In this document: positions 7,800 through 16,217 of the stretch, in pieces
How the letters are laid out: each line of letters starts with the position of its first letter
Position numbering within the stretch: position 1 is the stretch's first letter
Assembly: GCF_036226925.1 (NCBI RefSeq)
Contig: NZ_CP109031.1
Coordinates: forward strand, 3,224,001-3,288,000
Origin: Streptomyces sp. NBC_00659
GTDB lineage: Bacteria > Actinomycetota > Actinomycetes > Streptomycetales > Streptomycetaceae
DNA length: 64,000 nucleotides
Reading direction: 5' to 3'
Position numbers and translations under genes: made by a program
Notes under the pieces: generated by a model
Database searches by the model: none
Told to the model about the DNA's origin: nothing
Seen by the model: the letters and a program-made list of their open reading frames with translations, nothing else

Positions 7800-9062
7800 T
7801 CACGAACTCGATACGTTCTCCAGGTACGCGGCCTGGGCGGAGGGCTGGGTGTCTGTTCCCAGCCACTCGCAGAACAGGATGGTGGCGTCGTCCTGGAGCT
7901 GTCCGTGGTGGTGGTCCAAGACGGCGTGGATGACGCGGCGAAGAGTCTCGGGAACGGGTAGCCCGTCGGCGTGGCACCGGATGAGGAGTTCCACGAACCG
8001 GGCGAGGCCGAATTCCGAACCTCCCGCTCGTCGTGCTTCGGTGATGCCATCGGTATACAGCACGACCCGGTCGCCGGGTTCCAGCTGTTCGCGGCACAGA
8101 TGCACAGGCAGGCCGAGGTCGATGCCCATGGGGAGGGCAGGCTCGCACCGCAGCCGACTGTTCCAGCGGCCGCCCCGGATGATCAGGGGCAGGTGGTGGC
8201 CGCGGTTGACGAAAGTGAGCAGACCGGTGGCGGCGTTCAACTCTGCAAGGATGCCGGTGGCGTAGCGCTGGTGGTGGAACTGCTCGATCAGGTCGGCCTC
8301 GATCCGTTCGCTGGTCTCGACCAGATCGCATCCATGGCGTCGGGAGTTGCGGCAGGTGGCCATGGCCAGGTTCGCAGTAAGCCCTGCCGCGGTGTCGTGG
8401 CCCATGGCGTCGAAGATCGACAGATGGACGTGGGTTCCGGCCGTCGCGTAGTCGTAGGCGTCGCCACTGACTTCATAAGCGGGCTCCAGTGCTGCCGCGA
8501 TGACAACCCGGCCGTCGGCATAGGCGTGCGGCGGCATGAGATTCCACTGCATCTCCGCGCCGACGGCCATGGGCGCGGTCCGCGTGAGCCGGGCGTAGGA
8601 GTCGCTGCGGTCCCGCTTGCTCGCGACGACCAGGGCAGTGAGTGCGGCCAAGGCATCGGCGTCCTCGCGCACCATATCGTCCTCACGAGAGGTGCAGACC
8701 TTCATCACCCCGAAGCGTTCCATGCCGTTCAGTACCGGAACCCACCAGGCGCGGACACCATCGTCATTTACAGGTCCCGCAGGGAGGATCTCCCCAGTCT
8801 GGTAGGTACGTCCCGCCAAGGTGCCGTCGATCCGCAACTCCGCCGGGTCATCCCCGGGATCCTCGCCGGCATCCGGTCCTTTGCCGGTGAGCAGCCGCAG
8901 GCACCGCAGCTCCAGGTCCGACAGGTACACGAGCACAGTCGGGAATCCTGCGGGAGCGGCGCAGCGGTCCAGGGACTCGGGCAACGACTCCAGGGGCGCG
9001 AGGTGGCTGGTCTCCAGCAGGTCGACCAGCATTCGACGTACCGGGCCGTCCCACGTTGTCAT
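7800..9062 (-). CDS. GAF-SpoIIE (PP2C-type) serine phosphatase
   Basis: 420 residues from ATG 9062 (MTTWDGPVRRM); the 40 residues before it in the open frame have no domain likeness. A GAF-like sensor region (about 20-190) is followed by a SpoIIE/RsbU phosphatase domain (about 200-405) with GDAYDY, SIFDAMGHD, NRGHHLPLI, GDRVVLYTDGITEAR and DDATILF, which hold the metal-binding aspartates. Such proteins dephosphorylate anti-sigma-factor antagonists in partner-switching pathways. No antagonist or kinase gene is adjacent, and no HATPase domain is fused. Target unknown. Confidence 0.9.
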   Translation of the reverse strand: MTTWDGPVRRMLVDLLETSHLAPLESLPESLDRCAAPAGFPTVLVYLSDLELRCLRLLTGKGPDAGEDPGDDPAELRIDGTLAGRTYQTGEILPAGPVNDDGVRAWWVPVLNGMERFGVMKVCTSREDDMVREDADALAALTALVVASKRDRSDSYARLTRTAPMAVGAEMQWNLMPPHAYADGRVVIAAALEPAYEVSGDAYDYATAGTHVHLSIFDAMGHDTAAGLTANLAMATCRNSRRHGCDLVETSERIEADLIEQFHHQRYATGILAELNAATGLLTFVNRGHHLPLIIRGGRWNSRLRCEPALPMGIDLGLPVHLCREQLEPGDRVVLYTDGITEARRAGGSEFGLARFVELLIRCHADGLPVPETLRRVIHAVLDHHHGQLQDDATILFCEWLGTDTQPSAQAAYLENVSSS

Positions 9063-9458
9063 CCGGGCACCGCCGATCCTGGGCGCACACGCCAACCGTT
9101 GGCTCCAGTCTTGCGGCCGAAGCCGCGCCACGCACCTCCGAGCAATTCGGAGGCGCCCCGTGCCGTACCGCGCAGCAGCCACGTGCGAGCACAGCGAGCT
9201 ACCAAGGATCGCGCGACCGTAGACCGTTCCTTACATCACTATCCGTGACACCGGCAGGTGGCTGAACGATTGCTTCTGGTACTGAATACGGCCTCTGACG
9301 AAGTGCGGCGCTGCGCCGAAACTCGCCGGGGAGCTGCACGTTCGCTGTCCTTGACTGTCGTCGGCGGCCACCTCGGACGGCCCGGAGACAATTCCGGGAC
9401 CGCCGTGTTTCCCGTTGCCTGGACCCCCTCGATGCGAACTATGGGCGCGACGGTTGTT

Positions 9459-9556
9459 GAGGTCTGCCGGGCTGGTGAACCGGTCGCCAAGCGCTGGTGG
9501 AGGTCGGCTGCGGTCATGCTGGTTGCTGTACTTCGCTGCTGTACAGCAACCAGTTT
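9459..9556 (+). repeat. Dispersed intergenic repeat, copy 2, with GCTGTAC palindrome
   Basis: Second copy of the repeat at 3273-3359. Here the GTTGCTGTAC arm and its exact complement GTACAGCAAC surround a 9-base centre, a likely binding site for a dimeric regulator. The rest of 9063-9724 holds no gene I can support. Confidence 0.7.
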
Positions 9557-9724
9557 GGAAGATCGCGTTTGTGAGTGCGGCCGACCTGCGACCGCGCCGC
9601 ACGCGACCTGCCAGCACCCGAATGCATCAGCGGCGTTCGTCGGCCTGGGATGCCCGGTTGCGTAGGGTGACCGAAGAGCCGGGCAGGCGAGTGAACCGGC
9701 CCCGGACGCGGGAAGGGTCGTGCG

Positions 9725-10756
9725 GTGGGCGAGGCTGAGCACGGGGACGTTCCGAACGGCGGTAAGCCGGACGCGGCAGCGAGCCCGGTCAAGCAGTCGG
9801 GCGCCCGCAGGTGGCTGCACATTCTTGGCGCTGTCGTGGTGGCGATCGTGCTGCCGGTCGCGGTGGCCGGGATCGTTGCCGGGCAACTGGGTGCCCGGGC
9901 TGTGTTCCTCGGACTGCTCCTCGGCGTTGTCGGGGCGAAGCTGGGCGGAACCCGTCGCATGCTGTACCTCGCCCCCGCGGTGGGGGTCGCGGTCGGCCTG
10001 GGCTCGTTCACCGCCTACGACTGGTGGTGGGTGGCGCTCCTCGCGGTGACCGGCGCCGTCGTGGGGGCGGGGATCGGCTTCGGCTGGTTCCCGCCGCTGC
10101 TGACGCTCGCCTTCGCTGCCACATTCGCGGCACCGACGCCGTCCGGCACCGACGCGCTGATCTCCGGCATCATGGCCGCCCTCGGTGTGGGCTACGGCAT
10201 CGTGATCGCCCACCGCTTCGGCACCGCCCCCGTCGTCGAAGGCGACCGCCTGCCCGCCGGGGTGGCCGCCGTGGTGGCGCTCGTGTTCGGCGTCGCCCTC
10301 GGTGCCGGGGCCGCACTCGGGGTCGCACTCGGGTGGACCGAGCCCTACTGGGTGCCGGAGCCGATCATCATCCTCGCGCTGTACATCGTCACAGGAAAAC
10401 GCGACCGGATCCGGGGCAAGGCCATCGGCACCGCAGTCGGTATCGCCGCCGCCCTGCCCGTGGCGATCCTCGCCCCGTCCGTCTGGGTCACCTCGGCTAT
10501 CGCCACCGCTGCGTTCATCGCCGCTCTCACTCAGGCCGACAAGTACTGGCTGATGTACGGCCTCTACACCTTCGCCCTCGTCCTCGCACTCGCTTCCCCC
10601 GGCCAGGTCGCCGTTGAGGCCGAGCACCGGGGCTTCGAAATCCTCGCCGGCGTCGCCATCCTCGTCATCGGCCTCGCCGTCGTCCACGCCATCGGCAACC
10701 GCCTCCTGCGGCAAAGCCCACAACCCGAACTCGCAACCGGCAATCACAGCATCTGA
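9725..10756 (+). CDS. FUSC-family-like integral membrane protein
   Basis: 343 residues from GTG 9725 preceded by GGGAAGG. After a hydrophilic N-terminus (1-28) it has roughly ten hydrophobic helices with short loops, including GIGFGWFPPLLTLAFAATFA and ADKYWLMYGLYTFALVLAL. The arrangement of two blocks of helices with YWLMYGLYTFALV in the second block resembles FUSC (fusaric-acid-resistance/aromatic acid exporter) proteins, but the cytoplasmic domain typical of larger members is absent. Likely exporter of small aromatic compounds; substrate unknown. Confidence 0.7.
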   Translation: MGEAEHGDVPNGGKPDAAASPVKQSGARRWLHILGAVVVAIVLPVAVAGIVAGQLGARAVFLGLLLGVVGAKLGGTRRMLYLAPAVGVAVGLGSFTAYDWWWVALLAVTGAVVGAGIGFGWFPPLLTLAFAATFAAPTPSGTDALISGIMAALGVGYGIVIAHRFGTAPVVEGDRLPAGVAAVVALVFGVALGAGAALGVALGWTEPYWVPEPIIILALYIVTGKRDRIRGKAIGTAVGIAAALPVAILAPSVWVTSAIATAAFIAALTQADKYWLMYGLYTFALVLALASPGQVAVEAEHRGFEILAGVAILVIGLAVVHAIGNRLLRQSPQPELATGNHSI

Positions 10757-10813
10757 CGGCTGCCCACACCTCGCTCACCCCTGCGGACCCCAGTTCCCCG
10801 TGAGTTTCTGTCC

Positions 10814-10836
10814 GTTCTGGCACGAGAGTGGCACGG
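10814..10836 (+). other. Integrase-tail-like motif, copy 2
   Basis: GTTCTGGCACGAGAGTGGCA, matching the copy at 3855-3876 and similar to 13088-13110. Possible remnant of a former integrase 3' end. Confidence 0.4.
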
Positions 10837-10885
10837 CTCGGAGACCGTCCAGCATCTCGCCTGCCGAGGGCTGACAACGGCGAGA

Positions 10886-11053
10886 GGTTGGCTCCGAGAC
10901 TTTGGGCGGGAGCTGCCATGGGGCGAGTGATCATGGCCCCGTAAGCTCATCGCGAGTCGGGCAGTCTGTGGACCTGCCCGTTAAAGCACGACGTTGGGGC
11001 CATGATCTTCGAGGCTCGCCCCATGGTGGCTGCCTAAAGTCTCGGAGCCAACC
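10886..11053. repeat. Large imperfect inverted repeat (about 170 bases)
   Basis: Outer arms of about 40 bases (10886-10927 and 11015-11053) begin GGTTGGCTCCGAGACTTT on each strand and run to ATGGGGCGAG. A second pair, GATCATGGCCCC and GGGGCCATGATC, lies inside (from 10929 and 10996). The centre of about 55 bases is unique. The whole could fold into a long cruciform. It has no coding content and sits between the FUSC gene and the hypothetical gene at 11198. Confidence 0.85.
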
Positions 11054-11107
11054 GCCCCATCAGCGTGTTTACCGTTCTCGACTCGGGCCCGCACTCGCTG
11101 CGGCCCA

Positions 11108-11149
11108 GGGCTTGGCCCCGGCGCCGAAGGCGCAGAGGGGCCAAAGCCC
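11108..11149 (-). terminator. Hairpin terminator after the 11198 gene
   Basis: Arms GGGCTTGGCCCC and GGGGCCAAAGCCC, one bulged base, with an inner GGCGCCGAAGGCGC hairpin. It lies about 50 bases past the stop of the minus-strand gene ending at 11198. Confidence 0.65.
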
Positions 11150-11197
11150 AAGGGCCAGCCCGCGCTCGCGCGGGCACTTGATGAAGTAGAGAAAGTT

Positions 11198-11575
11198 CTA
11201 TCCCTTGGGCTGGCTGCGCTCAGCGCGGTACTCGTCCAGCAGGCTGAAGAACAGCTCGACCGCTGGTGTGTTGGAGGCCTCGGCCTCGCGCTCGATCTCA
11301 GCTGCCCATCCCAGGGAGCTGTGCCTATCCAGCCGCTTCCACAGCCACTCGGCGAATGGCCCCTGGCAGCCAGGGTTCCAGAAGTCGAAGTCCTCTGCGG
11401 TGCCGTGCACTGCCAACGCGACTCGGTATCCGACAAGCATGGAGTCGAGATGCTGCAGGGAACTGTCAGGCAGCCACATCCCGGGGCGCAGGCGGACCTC
11501 GTCAAGGAAGTCGTGTACGTCGCCCAGCTCGGTCAGCTGCCTCGGCTTCTGCCGTGTTCCATCTGGTGCAGTCAT
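11198..11575 (-). CDS. Hypothetical protein paired with Nudix relic
   Basis: 125 residues. Recognisable core: VRLRPGMWLPDSSLQHLDSM followed by LVGYRVALAVHG, a pattern I associate with small uncharacterised Streptomyces proteins of accessory regions. No membrane segment or enzymatic motif. It starts 9 bases after the stop of the Nudix relic, so both were probably one transcript. Function unknown. Confidence 0.65.
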   Translation of the reverse strand: MTAPDGTRQKPRQLTELGDVHDFLDEVRLRPGMWLPDSSLQHLDSMLVGYRVALAVHGTAEDFDFWNPGCQGPFAEWLWKRLDRHSSLGWAAEIEREAEASNTPAVELFFSLLDEYRAERSQPKG

Positions 11576-11584
11576 CGGGGCACC

Positions 11585-11981
11585 TTAGCGGCGCAGCAGT
11601 TGCTTGCCATCGTGGCTCCGCACGTGCGGGCCGTTGCCGTCCAAGGCGTCTAGGAGCCGGATCGCGAAGACCTCGGCCATGCGCTCACTGACCTCTTCGG
11701 GCGTGAGCCAGTCAACCGCGGTCGATTCGCTGGACGTGCGCTCGGTGCCCCCGGAGGGCTTGCACCGGAAGACCAAAGCGACGACGCCCCTGGTCGTGTT
11801 CTTGTAGACGCCGGTGAGCTGGTCCACCTCGACGTGAATGCCCGTCTCCTCCAGGACCTCGCGGGCGACGCCGGCCTCGGGGGTCTCGTTGAGTTCGAGT
11901 ACGCCGCCGGGGAGCTCCCAAGTGCCGTTGTCCGCGCGGCGGATCGCCAGGAGTCGGCCGTCCTCACCGATCACCACTCCA
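11585..11981 (-). pseudogene. Nudix hydrolase, N-terminally truncated
   Basis: The Nudix box is complete: GGVLELNETPEAGVAREVLE continuing as ETGI, preceded by GRLLAIRRADNGTWELPGG and followed by a normal C-terminal half. Upstream of GVVIGEDG the family similarity stops at about 11981, exactly where the divergent integrase reading begins, and no start codon with a ribosome site is present. The minus frame stays open further only because of high GC. Nudix enzymes hydrolyse nucleoside diphosphates linked to other groups; this copy may be dead unless a nearby GTG is used. Confidence 0.7.
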
Positions 11982-13101
11982 AGGGGCGCCGCCGCCGCTT
12001 CGGGTCCGTGCGCAAGCTGCCCTCCGGGCGCTTCCAAGCCCGCTACCGGGGCCCGGACGGTTTGATGCGGACGGCTGACGCGACCTTCGCGACGCAGACC
12101 GATGCGGACCGCTAGCTGGTCAGGCAAGAGGCCAAGATCCTTGACGGTGACTGGAAGAACCCTGACGTGAAGATCGCGTTCGGCGACTTCGCGGCGTCCT
12201 GGTTCAAGGATCGTGGCTACGCGGCCACCACGCGTGAGCGCAACGCGGGCGTCCTCAACCGGCACATCCTGCCGACGTTTCGCGCGGTCCCCCTGCGGGA
12301 GATCACCACGCCGCAGGTACGGCGCTGGCGTACCGACCTGCTCGATGCCGGGGTCGGGCCGGCCACCCTCTCCAAGGCGTACCAAGTGCTCCGGGCCATC
12401 CTGAACACGGCCGTGGATGACGAGCTGATCGAACGCAATCCGTGCCGGGTCAAGGGCGCGGGCACGGTCACCCACACCGAGCGGCCGTTCCTCTCCGTAC
12501 CCGAGGTGTACCGGCTCGCCGATGCGGTCCCGCCTCGCTGCCGCGCCCTGGTGCTCCTCGCCGCGTTCGCCGCGCTCCGCTTCGGTGAGCTGGCCGCGCT
12601 CCAGCGCCGGGACGTCGACCTGGAGGCCCGTACCGTCTCCGTCCGCCGCTCGTACGCCGAGACCCGGACGCATGGCCTGACGGTCAAGGCTCCCAAGAGC
12701 GCGGCGGGCGTCCGCACCGTGGCGTTCCCGGCCTCGCTCGTGCCCGAGCCGGCGCACCACCTGGCCGAGCACGCGGAGGCCGCCGAACCGGGCTCGTCTT
12801 CGTCGGGGCCCGCGGTGGTGTCCTGCGGCGGAACAACTTCCGGCGGATCTGGCTCCGCACGCTCGCCTCGACCGGTCTCGGTGACGTCCACTTCCACGAT
12901 CTCCGGCACACCGGGAACACCCTCGCGGCGACCGGCGGCGCCACGACCCGTGAGCTGATGCAGCGCATGGGCCACTCGTCGGTGCGGGCCGCGCTGGTCT
13001 ATCAGCACCTCGTCAACGGACGCGACCACCAGATCGCCGACTACGTGGACGGTCAGATCAGGAAGGTGCGGCGCCCTCCGCGCGGTCCATCTGGCACGTG
13101 A
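11982..13101 (+). pseudogene. Tyrosine integrase at the tRNA-Val boundary, broken by amber and frameshift
   Basis: The reading begins KGRRRRFGSVRKLPSGRF, the usual N-terminal region of actinomycete element integrases, but has no start codon. A TAG at 12113-12115 replaces the expected tryptophan codon (DADR-stop-LVRQEAKIL). The frame resumes as DGDWKNPDVKIAFGDF. Near 12797 a one-base loss shifts the frame, after which LVFVGARGGVLRRNNF leads to the catalytic FHDLRHTGNTLAATGG, MGHSSVRAALVYQHL and the stop at 13101. The gene is followed by a terminator and the tRNA-Val gene, as expected for an integrase next to its attachment site. Confidence 0.9.
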
Positions 13102-13136
13102 GTGGCACGACAGCCCCCACCGACCGGAAACGACAG

Positions 13137-13176
13137 AGGCCCAGATCACCGGCTTCACACCGGCTGACCTGGGCCT
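13137..13176 (+). terminator. Terminator after integrase relic
   Basis: Arms AGGCCCAG and CTGGGCCT with an inner CCGG...CCGG pairing, followed by TGTT. Lies 35 bases after the integrase stop and just before the tRNA-Val 3' end. Confidence 0.65.
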
Positions 13177-13193
13177 TGTTCGTGTCCTGAGAC

Positions 13194-13268
13194 TGGTGGG
13201 CGCGGACGGTTTCGAACCGCCGACATCCGCCTTGTAAGGGCGGCGCTCTACCGCTGAGCTACGCGCCC
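13194..13268 (-). tRNA. tRNA-Val (anticodon TAC), CCA encoded
   Basis: On the minus strand the sequence runs from GGGCGCG at 13268 to CGCGCCC at about 13198, then A and CCA (13196-13194). The D-arm is TAGCTCAGCGGTAGAGC, the anticodon arm CCGCCCTTACAAGGCGG gives loop CTTACAA with anticodon TAC, and the T-arm contains GGTTCGAAACC. All four stems pair. Its 3' end faces the mobile island, and the broken integrase lies beyond it, so this gene is the likely attachment site and the border with the conserved chromosome. Confidence 0.95.
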
Positions 13269-13511
13269 AGGACGATTCGACAGCCTACATGGCCCGGGGG
13301 GATACCCCGCAAACCCGTATCGGGCGAGCGGGTGGCGGGGGGACGAAGGCTCGGGGTGACGGGGCCCGCCAGGTCGGTCCGTGGCGGGGGCCACGGGGGC
13401 TCGGGGCCCGTGGTCCGGGGGTTATCCCCACCTTTCATTCGGGAGCGGCCCGGATCGTCCAGGGCTCCGTGGGTGCCTACCGTCGAAGATGCTTCGCCGA
13501 CCGGCTCCGGT

Positions 13512-13545
13512 CGAGGTGTCCAGGTGTCCAGGTGTCCAGGCATCC
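13512..13545 (+). repeat. Short tandem repeat GGTGTCCA
   Basis: Three to four copies of an 8-base unit GGTGTCCA (GAGGTGTCCAGGTGTCCAGG) about 65 bases upstream of the lipoprotein start. Effect on expression unknown. Confidence 0.75.
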
Positions 13546-13609
13546 GGGATCCCGCATCCGGGCTCGACGTTTGCGAAGTTCCGACCGACCGTCCCAGGGG
13601 GAGATCGTC

Positions 13610-14428
13610 ATGGCCCGCACGCGCACCCGCGGCACCAGCAGGAACCGTACCCACAGCCCCACCCGCGCCACCCGCCCCGCCGCCCTCACCGCACTCGCGC
13701 TCGCGCTCGTCGCCGGTGTCAGCGCGTGCGGGGCGTCCGCGGGGGACGACAAGGAGCCCGAGACGCGGTCCTTCGGGCTGCACGGGCGGACCCTGACCGT
13801 CGACTCGGACGACTCCGCGCTCGATCTGGTGGTGTCGGACTCTGCCGAGGCCGGTGAGGTCCGGGTCACCCGGTGGTTCCAGGGGCACGTCACCCTCGGC
13901 GGGGACCCCGAGGTCACCTGGGGCATGAAGGGCGGCGACCGGCTGGTGCTGCGGATGAAGTGCTCGGGTGTCGTCGCCGACTGCTCGGCCCGGCACCGGA
14001 TCGTGGTGCCGCGCGGGGTGGCCGTCAAGGTGGAGGACGGGGACGGGTCGGTGAGCGCGCAGGGCTTCGAGGAAGCGCTGAGCATTCGTACGGCGGACGG
14101 TTCGGTGCGGGTCAGCGACTCCTCGGGAGCGCTGGATCTGCGCAGCGGCGACGGCTCCATCCGGGCCGTCGGCGTGGACGCCCGCAGCGTGCGGGCCCGT
14201 ACCGACGACGGCTCGGTGCAGCTCGAACTCGGCACCGTGCCGGACCTGGTGGACTCCCGCAGCGGCGACGGCTCCGTCTCGATCGTGCTGCCCCGGGCCG
14301 CCTACCGGGTGACGGCCGGGAGCGGTGACGGCTCGGTCCACGTGGACGTGCCTCGCGACGGTTCCAGCTCCCACCGGGTCTCCGCGCACACCGACGACGG
14401 AAAGATCACGGTACGAACAGCGAACTGA
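13610..14428 (+). CDS. DUF4097-family beta-repeat lipoprotein
   Basis: 272 residues from ATG 13610, preceded by GGGGGAGA. A basic N-terminus, a hydrophobic stretch and the lipobox-like GVSACG indicate a lipoprotein anchored outside the membrane. The rest is a regular run of short beta repeats, each close to SGDGSI/V (VEDGDGSVSA, TADGSVRVSD, SGDGSIRA, TDDGSVQLE, SGDGSVSIV, SGDGSVHVD, TDDGKITV), typical of the DUF4097 right-handed beta-solenoid. Open frame upstream of 13610 is rejected. Function unknown; family members often accompany envelope stress genes. Confidence 0.88.
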   Translation: MARTRTRGTSRNRTHSPTRATRPAALTALALALVAGVSACGASAGDDKEPETRSFGLHGRTLTVDSDDSALDLVVSDSAEAGEVRVTRWFQGHVTLGGDPEVTWGMKGGDRLVLRMKCSGVVADCSARHRIVVPRGVAVKVEDGDGSVSAQGFEEALSIRTADGSVRVSDSSGALDLRSGDGSIRAVGVDARSVRARTDDGSVQLELGTVPDLVDSRSGDGSVSIVLPRAAYRVTAGSGDGSVHVDVPRDGSSSHRVSAHTDDGKITVRTAN

Positions 14429-14503
14429 CCGGCCCGTGTGTTCGTCTTCAACCGGTGGGAGAATGACAGCCGGGCTAGGCGGATGACAGCACGGGAGAGG
14501 GAT

Positions 14504-15952
14504 GTGACGGCGACACCTTCGCGGCCGTACTCGCCGTTCGCGGGACCCGCGCGGCCTGCACACCCACACCCACACTCGCCCGGCTTCCGGCGGGGCCGCC
14601 CGTCGGCACGGTCGGGGCGCCCCCCTCGTACGTACGTCGCTGTCCGTGACGTTCTCACGCTCGTCGCTCTACCCCTGCTGGCCGCCCTCGCGCTGCCCGC
14701 GGCCTTCGCGGGAGGCGGCACCCGGCGCTGGTTCGGCGGGCGGTCCGAGAGCCAGCGGGCCGAGGCGCAGGCAGCCAAGGACGCCGCGGCGGCGGCGTTC
14801 TACGAACTCGACACCGCCCAGCGCGACCTGCGGATCTCGATCGAGACCATCACGGCCGTGGACGACTCGCCGGCCGCCCGCCGCGTGGTCTCCGACTTCG
14901 CGGCGCTGGGACAGCGGATCGACGAGGCCAGCCAGAAGTACATCACCGCCGTCGACGCCCACGATCTCGACCGGGACGAGCTGGAGGCGTCGGTCGCGGA
15001 GCGGGCCCGCGCCGAACTCGTCGCCGCGAAGGACGAACTCGGCCGTGTGAAGGCCGATCTGGACCGGTTCGAGCAGAGCCTCGGGCCGCTGCTCGGCAAG
15101 GCCGAGACCCAGCTCGCCCGGCTGGCCCCGGCCGTCGAACGTGCCCGCCAGGCACTGATCGCCGCGTCCAACGCCCTCGATTCCGTACGGCAGTCCGGGC
15201 TGAAGGCCGACGATCTCGCCGCCCGGCTCGCCGCTCTCGGCCCCGAGCTGACCAAGCTCAACCAGGGGGCCGGGCAGCACGGCGTGCCGGAGACGCTGGA
15301 GCGGGCCGAACGGGTGTCGCGCGAGGCCGAGGCGGTGCGCTCGGAGGCGGAGCGGCTGCCGGAGCGGGCCGCGGAGATCGACCACCGGCTCGTTTCGCTG
15401 CGGACCCGGGCGCAGGCGCTGACGACCCGCTCGGGGCAGGTGGAACCGGTGCTGAGCGAGTTGCGGCGGCGGTTCTCGGCGGCGTGCTGGCAGGACCTCC
15501 AGCATGTGCCGGAGCAGGCCACGGAGAACGTGCGGCAGGCAGAGGCGAAGCTGAACGAGGCGCGGACCGCGCGGGAGGCGCAGCGCTGGCCGGACGCGAC
15601 CTCGCTGCTGGCGACCGTGCGCGCGCTGCTGAACAGCACGGACGAGGCGGTGTCCGCAGCCGGTGACCGGCTGCGGAGGCTGAACGCCGTGCAGAAGGAT
15701 CCCCAGCAGGAGATCGACCGCACCCGGTTCGCGATCCGGGACGCGCAGCGGCTGGCCATGGCGGGCCGCTCGACGCCCGACCCCCGGCAGGCCCGCCCGC
15801 TCGACGAATCCGTCGGCCGGCTCGACCGGGCCGTGGCCACGCTGGAGGGCCGGCACCCCGACTACTGGCATTTCCTGACCGAGACGGAGGCCGTGCGGCA
15901 GACGGTGGCCCGCGTGGTCGCGCAGATCCGCGAGGAGCGCGGCGGCGCCTGA
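14504..15952 (+). CDS. Coiled-coil membrane-anchored protein
   Basis: 482 residues from GTG 14504, chosen for the GGGAGAGGG site before it. Residues about 20-45 are proline/arginine-rich; one membrane helix follows (VLTLVALPLLAALALPAAFA). The remaining 400 residues are an Ala/Glu/Arg-rich coiled coil with heptad-like patterns (for example LDRFEQSLGPLLGKAETQLA). This suggests a single-pass protein with a long rod, perhaps scaffolding at the envelope. It starts 75 bases after the DUF4097 gene and may be co-transcribed. I do not recognise a named family. Confidence 0.8.
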   Translation: MTATPSRPYSPFAGPARPAHPHPHSPGFRRGRPSARSGRPPRTYVAVRDVLTLVALPLLAALALPAAFAGGGTRRWFGGRSESQRAEAQAAKDAAAAAFYELDTAQRDLRISIETITAVDDSPAARRVVSDFAALGQRIDEASQKYITAVDAHDLDRDELEASVAERARAELVAAKDELGRVKADLDRFEQSLGPLLGKAETQLARLAPAVERARQALIAASNALDSVRQSGLKADDLAARLAALGPELTKLNQGAGQHGVPETLERAERVSREAEAVRSEAERLPERAAEIDHRLVSLRTRAQALTTRSGQVEPVLSELRRRFSAACWQDLQHVPEQATENVRQAEAKLNEARTAREAQRWPDATSLLATVRALLNSTDEAVSAAGDRLRRLNAVQKDPQQEIDRTRFAIRDAQRLAMAGRSTPDPRQARPLDESVGRLDRAVATLEGRHPDYWHFLTETEAVRQTVARVVAQIREERGGA

Positions 15953-15956
15953 GACG

Positions 15957-15974
15957 CCCCGCGGTCACGCGGGG
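15957..15974 (+). terminator. Hairpin after the coiled-coil gene
   Basis: CCCCGCG-GTCA-CGCGGGG, a perfect 7-bp stem starting 4 bases after the stop codon. Confidence 0.6.
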
Positions 15975-16055
15975 AGACCGAGACGTCCCGCGTGACCGGA
16001 AACCCCCAGGTGGCGGCGGAAAGCCCTGAAGGGGCTCCGAGGTCGTCTGGGCCAT

Positions 16056-16150
16056 CCCCGGAGCCCCTCGCGGCCCCTCGGAGCCCTCGCGGCTTCCCCG
16101 GAGCCCCTGTGCCTTCCTCAGAGCCCCTGTGCCTTCCTCGGAGCCCTCTC
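16056..16150. repeat. Degenerate tandem repeats between convergent genes
   Basis: Units of about 20-24 bases built on CGGAGCCCCTGTGCCTTCCT and CGGAGCCCTCGCGGC repeat four to five times. No gene is found in 15975-16217 apart from this array. Confidence 0.65.
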
Positions 16151-16217
16151 AGGAGTCCTCCCGCACAACTCCTGCCACCGGCCGATCAGGGGCCGATCGG
16201 ACTCCGGCCGGGTCCGA

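Noticed and set aside
9239..10747. 502-codon frame antisense to the FUSC gene
   Set aside because: Composition is Asp/Gly/His-rich, without domains; the plus-strand membrane protein explains the region.
11585..12772. 395-residue minus-strand extension of the Nudix protein
   Set aside because: Only the C-terminal 130 residues are Nudix-like; the rest is the antisense of the integrase relic.
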